Positions 46,132-53,680 of a stretch of 54,858 bases of DNA are shown one piece after another. A program made the position numbers and the translations under genes. The notes beneath the pieces are model-generated. The model was not told where the DNA came from. It saw only the letters and a list, made by a program, of their open reading frames with translations, and ran no database searches. Source of the DNA: Bacteroidota bacterium (GTDB taxonomy: Bacteria > Bacteroidota > Bacteroidia > Chitinophagales > UBA10324); assembly GCA_014190575.1 (NCBI GenBank), contig BJGQ01000009.1, forward strand, positions 27,501 through 82,358, written 5' to 3'. Position 1 is the stretch's first letter; each line of letters begins with the position of its first letter.

Positions 46132-46170
46132 AAAAAAGATGGCAACCATTAAAGGGATGCCATCTTTTTT
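46132..46170. terminator. bidirectional terminator between convergent genes
   Basis: A perfect 13-bp stem (46132-46144 with 46158-46170, AAAAAAGATGGCA/TGCCATCTTTTTT) with a 13-base loop and poly-T on both outward sides; it serves the T9SS gene and the FKBP gene. Confidence 0.9.
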
Positions 46171-46192
46171 TATTCCATTTTTTGAAATCAAT

Positions 46193-46627
46193 TTATTTAA
46201 TCCCCAACAACTCAACTTCAAAAATCAATGTGCTGTTCGGGCCAATGTGCGACCCTGCTTGTTGTTCGCCATAAGCAAGATTCGGTGGAAGAAATAATTT
46301 CCACTTGCTTCCGACCGGCATTAATTGCAAGGCTTCAGTCCATCCGCTGATCACTCTGTTCAATGGAAAACTTGCTGACTGACCGCGTTGAACCGAACTA
46401 TCGAATACTGTTCCGTTAATCAGCGAACCATGATAATGACAGGTTACTGTATCCGTTGCTCTTGGTTTTTGTCCGTCGCCGGTTACCATGATTTCATATT
46501 GCAAACCGCTTTCAAGAGTTACTACTCCCGGTTTTAATTTATTCTGTTCTAAAAATTCCATTCCTTCTTTCAGATTTTTTTCTGCTTTATCTGATTTGAT
46601 TTGAAATAATTTGTCGGTGATTCCCAT
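46193..46627 (-). CDS. FKBP-type peptidyl-prolyl cis-trans isomerase
   Basis: A 144-residue protein with a short helical N-terminal region ([17 protein letters not shown], as in FklB/Mip-type enzymes) and a complete FKBP domain: [38 protein letters not shown], then [20 protein letters not shown]. No signal peptide, so probably cytoplasmic. It would catalyse proline isomerisation and assist folding. It shares a terminator with the convergent T9SS gene. Confidence 0.92.
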   Translation of the reverse strand: MGITDKLFQIKSDKAEKNLKEGMEFLEQNKLKPGVVTLESGLQYEIMVTGDGQKPRATDTVTCHYHGSLINGTVFDSSVQRGQSASFPLNRVISGWTEALQLMPVGSKWKLFLPPNLAYGEQQAGSHIGPNSTLIFEVELLGIK

Positions 46628-46727
46628 TTTTTAATTTTTTAAAAGATTGATGATTGATTCATTTTCTGAAATGCAAACTTACTGAACTTACTTACTAAGC
46701 AACAAAAATTAAAGGCCAGTTATTAAT

Positions 46728-46735
46728 TATCTTTG
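46728..46735 (+). promoter_or_regulatory. -7 box of the molybdenum cofactor operon
   Basis: TATCTTTG matches TAnnTTTG exactly, 69 bases before the moaA ATG; no clear -33 TTTG. It is the only good promoter-like sequence before the moaA-to-formate dehydrogenase series. Confidence 0.5.
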
Positions 46736-46803
46736 TATCGTTGGGAAATTTTCTGAAGTATGATTTCAACTAATCAGAAAAACTGAAGAACAAAAATTCA
46801 TAA

Positions 46804-47784
46804 ATGCTTAAAGACTCTTTCGGTCGCATACACGATTACCTGCGCATTTCGCTGACTGATAAATGCAATTTGCGTTGTGTTTACTGTCATCCGACAAATG
46901 CATTACATGGTCATCATGATTATGCAAAGAACATGTCGGCTGCGGAGATAGAGAAAATCGTTTCCGTTTTTGTGGGTGAAGGAGTGAATAAAATTCGCCT
47001 CACAGGTGGCGAACCATTAATCAGAAAAGATGCGAAAGAAATTATTGAGCGATTATCAAATTATCCTGTCAAACTTACCATCACCACCAACGGAGTTTTT
47101 GTTCATGATTTTATTGACACATTCAGGCAAGCGAAATTAAAGTCGGTGAATGTGAGTCTGGATTCACTGAACAAAGAGAAAAATTTCATACTCAACAAGC
47201 GTGATGAATTCGACAGTGTAAAACGCAACATTGATTTATTACTGGAAAATGATTTTCATGTAAAAGTGAATGTGGTGGTGATGAATGGGGTGAATTCAGA
47301 TGAAGTAAATAACTTTATAGAATGGACAAAAGATTTTCCGTTGCACATCCGCTTCATTGAGTTCATGCCGTTTCCCGGAAATAAATGGGACCACGAAAAA
47401 GTTTTTACTCACCAGCAAATACTGAAAACTGTTTCTGAAAAATATCCGGTCGAAAAATTATCGGATGATGCGCACGATACAGCAAAAAAATATTTCGTTC
47501 CGAATCACAAAGGAACCTTCGCAGTTATCAGCACCATGAGCGAACCGTTTTGTAGCGGATGCAACCGCATGCGAATTACTACAGATGGTAAAATGCGCAA
47601 TTGTTTATTCTCAAAAACCGAAACCGATTTACTTACCGCGCTTCGGGCGGGGAATGATATTGTTGCATTAATTCGCGAATGTCTTTACGGTAAACATTAC
47701 ATGCTCGGTGGAAATCATGATGAACATTGGGGCGAAGAAGAAACAGCTTCACACAGAAGAAGCATGCTCGGAATCGGCGGATAA
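46804..47784 (+). CDS. moaA: GTP 3',8-cyclase MoaA
   Basis: A 326-residue radical SAM enzyme. The N-terminal 4Fe-4S cluster ligands are C21, C25 and C28 (CNLRCVYC). The C-terminal cluster ligands are C250, C253 and C267 (CSGCNRMRITTDGK, then MRNC). It ends in the catalytically required Gly-Gly tail (MLGIGG). It converts GTP to 3',8-cyclo-GTP, the first step of molybdopterin synthesis. It opens a run of same-strand genes extending to the window end; moaC, the next enzyme, is not in the cluster. Confidence 0.96.
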   Translation: MLKDSFGRIHDYLRISLTDKCNLRCVYCHPTNALHGHHDYAKNMSAAEIEKIVSVFVGEGVNKIRLTGGEPLIRKDAKEIIERLSNYPVKLTITTNGVFVHDFIDTFRQAKLKSVNVSLDSLNKEKNFILNKRDEFDSVKRNIDLLLENDFHVKVNVVVMNGVNSDEVNNFIEWTKDFPLHIRFIEFMPFPGNKWDHEKVFTHQQILKTVSEKYPVEKLSDDAHDTAKKYFVPNHKGTFAVISTMSEPFCSGCNRMRITTDGKMRNCLFSKTETDLLTALRAGNDIVALIRECLYGKHYMLGGNHDEHWGEEETASHRRSMLGIGG

Positions 47785-47808
47785 AATTTTTATTATTTTC
47801 ATGCTCCG

Positions 47809-48993
47809 ATGGTCACAGTTATAGAAGCAAGGAACGCAGTAATCAATACTGTTCAGCAAGGAAAAAAAGAAATTTTATCATTATCAAAATCATCCGGATG
47901 CATTTTAGCTGATGATATAATTTCTCCGATTGATTCGCCGTCGTTTGATAATTCAGCAATGGATGGATATGCTTTTCGTTACGATGATTTTATCAATCAA
48001 CTTGAAATAAAAATCATTGGTGAATCAGCTGCCGGAAAAAGTTTTTCAAAAAAAATTAACCAGGGTGAAGCTATTCGAATTTTTACTGGAGCCGAAATTC
48101 CGGTTGGTGCAGATACAGTTGTGATGCAGGAAAAAATTTCAATCGTGAATGAAAGATTAATTATTCAGGACGATAAAATTTTTGTTGGCGCAAACATCCG
48201 GCGAAAAGGTTCGCAGATAAAAAAGAAAGAATGCGCATTGAAGAAAGGAACTCAGCTTAACTCCGGCTCAATTGGATTTCTTGCTTCAATAGGAATTTCA
48301 AAAGTCAAAGTGTTTTCAAAATCAAAAGTTGCAATCATTGTAACCGGAAACGAATTGCAACCACCCGGTACAAAACTGAAACCCGGAAATATTTATGAAT
48401 CAAATTCAGTTGCATTGCAAACAGCATTGCAATCTGACGGAATAAATTTTATAAAAACATTTATTGTTAAGGATAATAAAAAATCCATTCGTTCAGTTTT
48501 TAAAAAGTCGATGAAACAATTTGATTTTATTTTATTCACCGGTGGAATTTCCGTGGGCGATTATGATTTTGTCGGGAGAATAATGGAAGAAGAAAAAGTG
48601 AAAACCATTTTTTACAAAGTGAAACAAAAGCCAGGTAAGCCATTGTACTTCGGAACAAAAAACAAAAATTACATTTTCGGTTTACCCGGCAACCCTGCAT
48701 CAGTGCTCACTTGTTTTTATGAATATGTAATTCCGGCATTACGAAAATTCAAGGGATTTGAAAATCCATTTCTGAAATCCATTTCAGTTTCGTTGACTAA
48801 AACAATCAATAAAAAAACTGGTTTAACACATTTCATGAAAGCCGCAACAGATTATAAAACAGCAACACCTTTGGAAGGACAGGAATCATTCATCATGAAA
48901 TCATTTTCCGATTCCAATTGCTTTATTGTTGTTCCGGAAGAAGTGGAAACCATCAATGAAGGCGAATCAGTTGAAATACATTTATTGCCTTAA
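47809..48993 (+). CDS. moeA: molybdopterin molybdotransferase MoeA
   Basis: A 394-residue protein with the MoeA motifs NSAMDGYAFR, IFTGAEIPVGADTVV, FTGGISVGDYDFV and FGLPGNPASVLTCFYE. It inserts molybdate into adenylylated molybdopterin. The separate MogA/MoaB adenylyltransferase is not in the window. It starts 24 bases after moaA and ends 13 bases before the transporter gene, consistent with one operon. Confidence 0.95.
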   Translation: MVTVIEARNAVINTVQQGKKEILSLSKSSGCILADDIISPIDSPSFDNSAMDGYAFRYDDFINQLEIKIIGESAAGKSFSKKINQGEAIRIFTGAEIPVGADTVVMQEKISIVNERLIIQDDKIFVGANIRRKGSQIKKKECALKKGTQLNSGSIGFLASIGISKVKVFSKSKVAIIVTGNELQPPGTKLKPGNIYESNSVALQTALQSDGINFIKTFIVKDNKKSIRSVFKKSMKQFDFILFTGGISVGDYDFVGRIMEEEKVKTIFYKVKQKPGKPLYFGTKNKNYIFGLPGNPASVLTCFYEYVIPALRKFKGFENPFLKSISVSLTKTINKKTGLTHFMKAATDYKTATPLEGQESFIMKSFSDSNCFIVVPEEVETINEGESVEIHLLP

Positions 48994-49006
48994 TTAAATT
49001 TCAATA

Positions 49007-49747
49007 ATGAATCCTGAAATCACCACCGGAATTTTTCTCTTACTTCTTTTTTCAGTTGCATTTCTGTATTCCAGTGTTGGTCATGGGGGTGCAAGTGGTT
49101 ATCTGGCACTGATGGGAATTTATCATTTCACACCCGATGTGATGAAGCCATCTGCTTTGATGCTGAATATTGTTGTTTCGCTCATTGCATTCATTCAATA
49201 CTCACGAACCACTTCAGTCAATAAAAAATTAGTGTTGTTGCTGATTATCGGTTCAGTGCCCGCTGCATTTATCGGAGCAGGAATTAAGCTTGATGTATTG
49301 ATTTATAAAAAAGTATTGGGTGTGTTGTTGTTGTTTCCCATTCTTCGGTTGCTTGGATTTTTCGGGAAGGAAGTTTCTGTTTTAAAAAATCCAAATCCAT
49401 ATCTCGCTGTTGCAATTGGAATTACAATTGGATTTATTTCAGGGGTAATAGGTATCGGTGGTGGAATTTTACTCAGTCCTATTTTACTTTTTTTAGGTTG
49501 GGCTTACATCAAACAAACTGCGGTGATTTCATCGCTGTTTATTTTTCTGAATTCAATTTCAGGGATGATTGGTTTGGTTTCGAAAGGTATTTCAATTGAC
49601 ACAACCATTTATTTATGGATTGCCATTGCAGTGGCAGGTGGATTGGCTGGTTCTTATTATGGGGCGAGAAAATTTAATTCAACAGTTTTGAAAAAAGTGC
49701 TGGCATTAGTGTTGGTCATTGCATCATTCAAATTAATTGCCGGTTGA
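49007..49747 (+). CDS. TauE/SafE family membrane transporter
   Basis: A 246-residue integral membrane protein with about seven or eight hydrophobic segments and the duplicated TauE/SafE motif: FLYSSVGHGGASGYLALMGI near the start and GFISGVIGIGGGILLSPILL in the middle. The family moves sulfite, sulfoacetate or other small anions. Embedded between moeA and mobA, it may supply or export an anion tied to the pathway (molybdate, sulfite or formate); the sequence does not decide which. Confidence 0.88.
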   Translation: MNPEITTGIFLLLLFSVAFLYSSVGHGGASGYLALMGIYHFTPDVMKPSALMLNIVVSLIAFIQYSRTTSVNKKLVLLLIIGSVPAAFIGAGIKLDVLIYKKVLGVLLLFPILRLLGFFGKEVSVLKNPNPYLAVAIGITIGFISGVIGIGGGILLSPILLFLGWAYIKQTAVISSLFIFLNSISGMIGLVSKGISIDTTIYLWIAIAVAGGLAGSYYGARKFNSTVLKKVLALVLVIASFKLIAG

Positions 49748-49760
49748 TTTTATTGAAATC

Positions 49761-50351
49761 ATGAAAAATAATTCACCTTCAGTCAATGGATACATTCTCG
49801 CAGGAGGAAAAAGTTCGCGCATGGGTGAAGACAAAGGTTTGATTCTCTTCAATGAAAAACCAATGATTACGAATGTGATTGAACAATTAAAACCAGCAGT
49901 TCAAAAAATCATCATCGTATCAAACAACAAAGCCTACGAACAATTTGGATTGGAAGTCATCAGCGATTTAATAACCGACATCGGACCAGCAGGCGGAATT
50001 CTCACAGCACTTTCTCATTCGGATGCCAACTATAATTTTATTTGCAGTTGCGATATGCCATTTATAAAAACAGAAGCAATAAATTTTCTGATTGAACATT
50101 CGTTTGATTTTGATATTACAGTTGCTGTTCATCAAGAAAAAATTCAACCGTTGTTCGGAATGTATTCTATAAGTTGTTTGCCTGAATGGAAAAATCAAAT
50201 TCAAAAAAATAATTTCAAATTGCAGGAACTGATAAGTCATTTCAATTTGCAGAAATTAGAAATGAAAACAATGAACTCGTTCGATGAAGCTATTTTTACC
50301 AATGTAAATTCGAAATCTGAGCTGCAACAAATTCAGCAAAAAGGAAAATGA
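49761..50351 (+). CDS. mobA: molybdenum cofactor guanylyltransferase MobA
   Basis: A 196-residue nucleotidyltransferase with the signature ILAGGKSSRMGEDKGL and the metal-binding ICSCDMPFI segment. It transfers GMP from GTP to Mo-molybdopterin, forming the dinucleotide used by formate dehydrogenases of the DMSO-reductase family. The ATG at 49761 is chosen; an in-frame TTG at 49737 lies inside the transporter gene. Its TGA overlaps the moaD ATG by four bases. Confidence 0.92.
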   Translation: MKNNSPSVNGYILAGGKSSRMGEDKGLILFNEKPMITNVIEQLKPAVQKIIIVSNNKAYEQFGLEVISDLITDIGPAGGILTALSHSDANYNFICSCDMPFIKTEAINFLIEHSFDFDITVAVHQEKIQPLFGMYSISCLPEWKNQIQKNNFKLQELISHFNLQKLEMKTMNSFDEAIFTNVNSKSELQQIQQKGK

Positions 50352-50581
50352 AAATAAAAATTCTAGCATTCGGAATCATTGCTGATATCACCAGTAAATC
50401 AGAATGGACAATGGAAAATATTCAATACTCCGACGAATTGAAAAAGCACTTGGAGAATTTATATCCACGATTAAAAAGCACGAAGTATGCAATAGCAGTT
50501 AACCTGTTAATCACTTCCGGAAATTTCGAATTAACAGATGGAGCAACGGTAGCTTTGATGCCGCCTTTTTCTGGAGGGTAA
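50348..50581 (+). CDS. moaD: molybdopterin synthase small subunit MoaD
   Basis: A 77-residue ubiquitin-like protein ending in the obligatory Gly-Gly (PPFSGG), the site of thiocarboxylate formation. It starts KIKILAFGIIADIT and is translationally coupled to mobA by the ATGA overlap. It donates sulfur to the dithiolene in complex with MoaE, encoded next. The MoeB-type activating enzyme is not in the window. Confidence 0.93.
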   Translation: MKIKILAFGIIADITSKSEWTMENIQYSDELKKHLENLYPRLKSTKYAIAVNLLITSGNFELTDGATVALMPPFSGG

Positions 50582-50603
50582 CTTTGTCAAACAACAAAAG
50601 AGA

Positions 50604-51050
50604 ATGTCAGATAAAAAAAGAAAGAATGTATTTAAGGAAGGAGCAATCTCCTCTTCCTTCATCGCGGAAGCAATCGCTAAACACAGCACTAAAAAAGATA
50701 TCGGTGCGCACAGCATTTTTCTCGGGCAGGTTCGTAATGATGTCATCAACGACAAAGAAGTAAAAGCCATTGACTACACCGCTTACAATGAAATGGCGGA
50801 AGAAAAATTTCATGAGATTCGCGAAACAGCTTTCGAAAAATATTCGCTGACCTGCATGCACATTTATCACAGCCTCGGCAGAGTAAATTCGGGAGAAATA
50901 AGTTTATTTGTTTTCACTTCTTCCAAGCACCGCAAAGACGCAATGGAGGCATGCACTTACATTGTTAATCGCATAAAAGAAGAAGCACCTGTTTGGGGAA
51001 AAGAAATTTTTGAAGATGAAAGTTACATTTGGAAGCAAAACACACTTTAA
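50604..51050 (+). CDS. moaE: molybdopterin synthase large subunit MoaE
   Basis: A 148-residue protein with the MoaE motifs HSIFLGQVRND, then HSLGRVNSGE and the active-site segment APVWGKEIFEDESYIWK, whose lysines bind substrate and the MoaD tail. With MoaD it converts cyclic pyranopterin monophosphate to molybdopterin. It follows moaD after 22 bases and precedes fhs after 28 bases. Confidence 0.95.
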   Translation: MSDKKRKNVFKEGAISSSFIAEAIAKHSTKKDIGAHSIFLGQVRNDVINDKEVKAIDYTAYNEMAEEKFHEIRETAFEKYSLTCMHIYHSLGRVNSGEISLFVFTSSKHRKDAMEACTYIVNRIKEEAPVWGKEIFEDESYIWKQNTL

Positions 51051-51078
51051 CACTAAATCATAAAATCAGAAAATAATA

Positions 51079-52749
51079 ATGCTATCAGACTTAGACATTG
51101 CACAAGCGGCGAAAATCACACACATCAAAGAAATTGCAGCCAAAATAAATATTCATGCCGACGACCTTGAATATTACGGCAAATACAAATCGAAACTCCC
51201 ACTGAAATTAATTGACGAGCAAAAGATAAAATCGAGCAAACTCATTCTGGTTTCTGCCATCAATCCGACTCCGGCAGGTGAAGGAAAAACAACAGTATCT
51301 ATCGGGTTGAATGAAGGATTAAACAAACTCGGAAAAAAATCAATCGTGGTTTTACGCGAGCCATCGCTCGGACCTGTGTTTGGTATAAAGGGTGGCGCCG
51401 CCGGTGGCGGTTACTCGCAGGTGATTCCGATGGAAGATATCAATCTGCATTTCACAGGAGATTTCGGTGCAATAGAAAAAGCTAATAATTTATTAGCCGC
51501 ACTCATTGATAATAACCTGCAGAACAAACAAAATAATTTAGGCATCGACCCGCGCACCATCAAGTGGAAGCGTGTGATGGACATGAATGATCGTTCGCTT
51601 CGCCAGATAATTGTTGGAATCGGTGGTGTAAGCAATGGAATTCCTCGAGAAGATGGATTCAACATTACTCCAGCATCTGAAGTAATGGCGATCCTCTGCA
51701 TGTCGAAAGACATTGATGATTTGAAAATGCGACTTGGAAATATTTTCGTTGGATTCACTTTCGATAAGAAGCCAATTTTCGCCCGCGATTTAAAAGCTCA
51801 AGGTGCAATGGCCATTCTGTTGAAGGAAGCTATCAAACCTAATCTCGTTCAAACTTTGGAAGGCAATCCTGCCATTCTTCATGGTGGACCGTTTGCAAAC
51901 ATTGCACAGGGAACCAATACCATCCTCGCTACAAAAATGGGATTGTCGTTAGGTGATTATGTGGTAACCGAAGCTGGTTTCGGTGCCGACCTTGGTGCTG
52001 AAAAATTCATGAACATCAAATGCGGTTATGCAGGTTTGGCTCCTCATGCAATTGTGTTGGTGGCAACCATCCGCGCACTGCGTCATCACGGTGGAGCAAA
52101 AAAAGAAGAGTACAATACGCCGAGCATGGACCGCGTGATAAAAGGTTTTCAGAACCTTGAAAAGCACATTGAGAATTGTAAAAAATTCGGAATCACCCCG
52201 GTTGTTGCCATTAATAATTTTCCAACTGATTCACCGGAAGAAATTGAATTCGTTCAAACGCATTGTGCGAAGATGAATGTGAAGGCTGTAGTGTCATATG
52301 GCTTTGCAAAAGGTGGCGATGGAACTAAAGAGTTGGCTCAAGCTGTTCTCGATGTTATTGAAAGCGGTTCAAATAAATTCAAACCATTGTACGATTGGAA
52401 CCTGAGTGTGGAAGATAAAATCAATCGCATTGCAACCGAAATTTACGGAGCCGATGGTGTTGAATATTCTTCGAAGGCACGCACACAATTGAAAATGATA
52501 AAAGATTTAGGCTACGATAAATTACCAATCTGCATGGCAAAAACACAGAAGTCATTGTCCGATAAAGAAACAGTTGTTGGTCGCCCGAAAGGATTTACCA
52601 TTAATGTGCGCGAGTTTGAATTCGCAGCAGGTGCCGGATTCATCATTCCAATTTTAGGTGACATGATGCGCATGCCCGGCTTACCTGTTGTTCCCGCATC
52701 CGAGCACATGGACATCGACAACAATGGAAAAATTACAGGACTGAGTTAA
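51079..52749 (+). CDS. fhs: formate-tetrahydrofolate ligase
   Basis: A 556-residue enzyme of usual family length. The P-loop-like motif NPTPAGEGKTT and the segments VLREPSLGPVFGIKGGAAGG and ALRHHGGAKKE are characteristic. It joins formate to tetrahydrofolate with ATP, giving 10-formyl-THF, or runs in reverse to release formate and ATP. It lies between molybdenum cofactor genes and formate dehydrogenase genes, placing formate at the centre of the cluster. The direction in the cell cannot be told from the sequence. Confidence 0.96.
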   Translation: MLSDLDIAQAAKITHIKEIAAKINIHADDLEYYGKYKSKLPLKLIDEQKIKSSKLILVSAINPTPAGEGKTTVSIGLNEGLNKLGKKSIVVLREPSLGPVFGIKGGAAGGGYSQVIPMEDINLHFTGDFGAIEKANNLLAALIDNNLQNKQNNLGIDPRTIKWKRVMDMNDRSLRQIIVGIGGVSNGIPREDGFNITPASEVMAILCMSKDIDDLKMRLGNIFVGFTFDKKPIFARDLKAQGAMAILLKEAIKPNLVQTLEGNPAILHGGPFANIAQGTNTILATKMGLSLGDYVVTEAGFGADLGAEKFMNIKCGYAGLAPHAIVLVATIRALRHHGGAKKEEYNTPSMDRVIKGFQNLEKHIENCKKFGITPVVAINNFPTDSPEEIEFVQTHCAKMNVKAVVSYGFAKGGDGTKELAQAVLDVIESGSNKFKPLYDWNLSVEDKINRIATEIYGADGVEYSSKARTQLKMIKDLGYDKLPICMAKTQKSLSDKETVVGRPKGFTINVREFEFAAGAGFIIPILGDMMRMPGLPVVPASEHMDIDNNGKITGLS

Positions 52750-52800
52750 ATAAGAATTCTATTAAGAAAATAATTAAAGAATAAATTTTTCACGACTATT

Positions 52801-52834
52801 CCCCTCTCCTTAGGAGAGGGGTTAGGGATGAGGC
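52801..52834 (+). repeat. CTCCTTAGGAG palindromic repeat, copy 2
   Basis: A perfect 9-bp hairpin (52801-52809 with 52813-52821, CCCCTCTCC/GGAGAGGGG, loop TTA) followed by TTAGGGATGAGGC. It ends 6 bases before the fdhD ATG, so it would form a structure in the leader or intercistronic RNA there. Same family as 35738 and 39091. Confidence 0.88.
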
Positions 52835-52840
52835 TTTCAA

Positions 52841-53671
52841 ATGAACATTGAACAATACAACGGACTGTTTTTTAACGAAGGGAAATTTTCTCAGGTCGAA
52901 GATATTCTCGCAGTTGAAGTCGCATTGAGTATTGCTGTCAATGAAGTTCCGTTCACTGTTACCATGCAAACTCCCGGTAACGAAATGGAACTGGTTCGCG
53001 GACTATTATTCTCCGAAAAAATATTTCAGAGTTTAACCGAACATCCCACAATAGATATTCTTGAAAAGAATGAAGAAGGTTTTATCAGTGTCGTGAATGT
53101 TAAAATTCCACCGGAACTTATTCTAAAAGATTTCGCCGGAACACGAAATGTAATCTCCGCATCTTCATGTGGTGTGTGTGGCAAAACTGAATTGGATGAG
53201 TTGGGAACCGACAGAGTTTTAAATTCAGATATCCTCAATCCGGCAATGGTAAAAATGATGTTTGAAAAAGTCAGCGCACAACAAAAAACTTTTCAGCAAT
53301 CAGGAGGCACACACGCCGCCGGAGCATTCACCATTGATGGAGAACTGCTTGCCGTGATGGAAGACATTGGTCGCCACAACGCAGTTGATAAAGTGATTGG
53401 ATACCTCGTGAATAATAACATGCTCGAAAAAGCAAAACTCATCACCGTCAGTGGTCGCGTGTCATACGAAATTGTTAGCAAGGCCAAATCAGCGGGCATT
53501 CCTTTTCTCGCTTCTGTTTCTGCGCCATCCTCACTCGCTGTTGATTCTGCAGAAGCCGCAGGAATTTCCCTCATGGCTTTCTGCCGCAATAATAAATTTA
53601 CTGTTTACTCAAATCCTGCACAGGTGGCAAACGATAAACCCGAAATAACCACCGGACAGATTCAACGATAG
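52841..53671 (+). CDS. fdhD: formate dehydrogenase accessory sulfurtransferase FdhD
   Basis: A 276-residue protein with the essential cysteine pair C110-x2-C113 ([14 protein letters not shown]) and the segments GGTHAAGAF and [16 protein letters not shown]. FdhD carries sulfur from a cysteine desulfurase to the molybdenum bis-guanine-dinucleotide cofactor, which formate dehydrogenase needs for activity. Its presence strongly predicts a molybdenum (or tungsten) formate dehydrogenase catalytic subunit just beyond the window. Confidence 0.95.
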   Translation: MNIEQYNGLFFNEGKFSQVEDILAVEVALSIAVNEVPFTVTMQTPGNEMELVRGLLFSEKIFQSLTEHPTIDILEKNEEGFISVVNVKIPPELILKDFAGTRNVISASSCGVCGKTELDELGTDRVLNSDILNPAMVKMMFEKVSAQQKTFQQSGGTHAAGAFTIDGELLAVMEDIGRHNAVDKVIGYLVNNNMLEKAKLITVSGRVSYEIVSKAKSAGIPFLASVSAPSSLAVDSAEAAGISLMAFCRNNKFTVYSNPAQVANDKPEITTGQIQR

Positions 53672-53680
53672 ATAAATACA

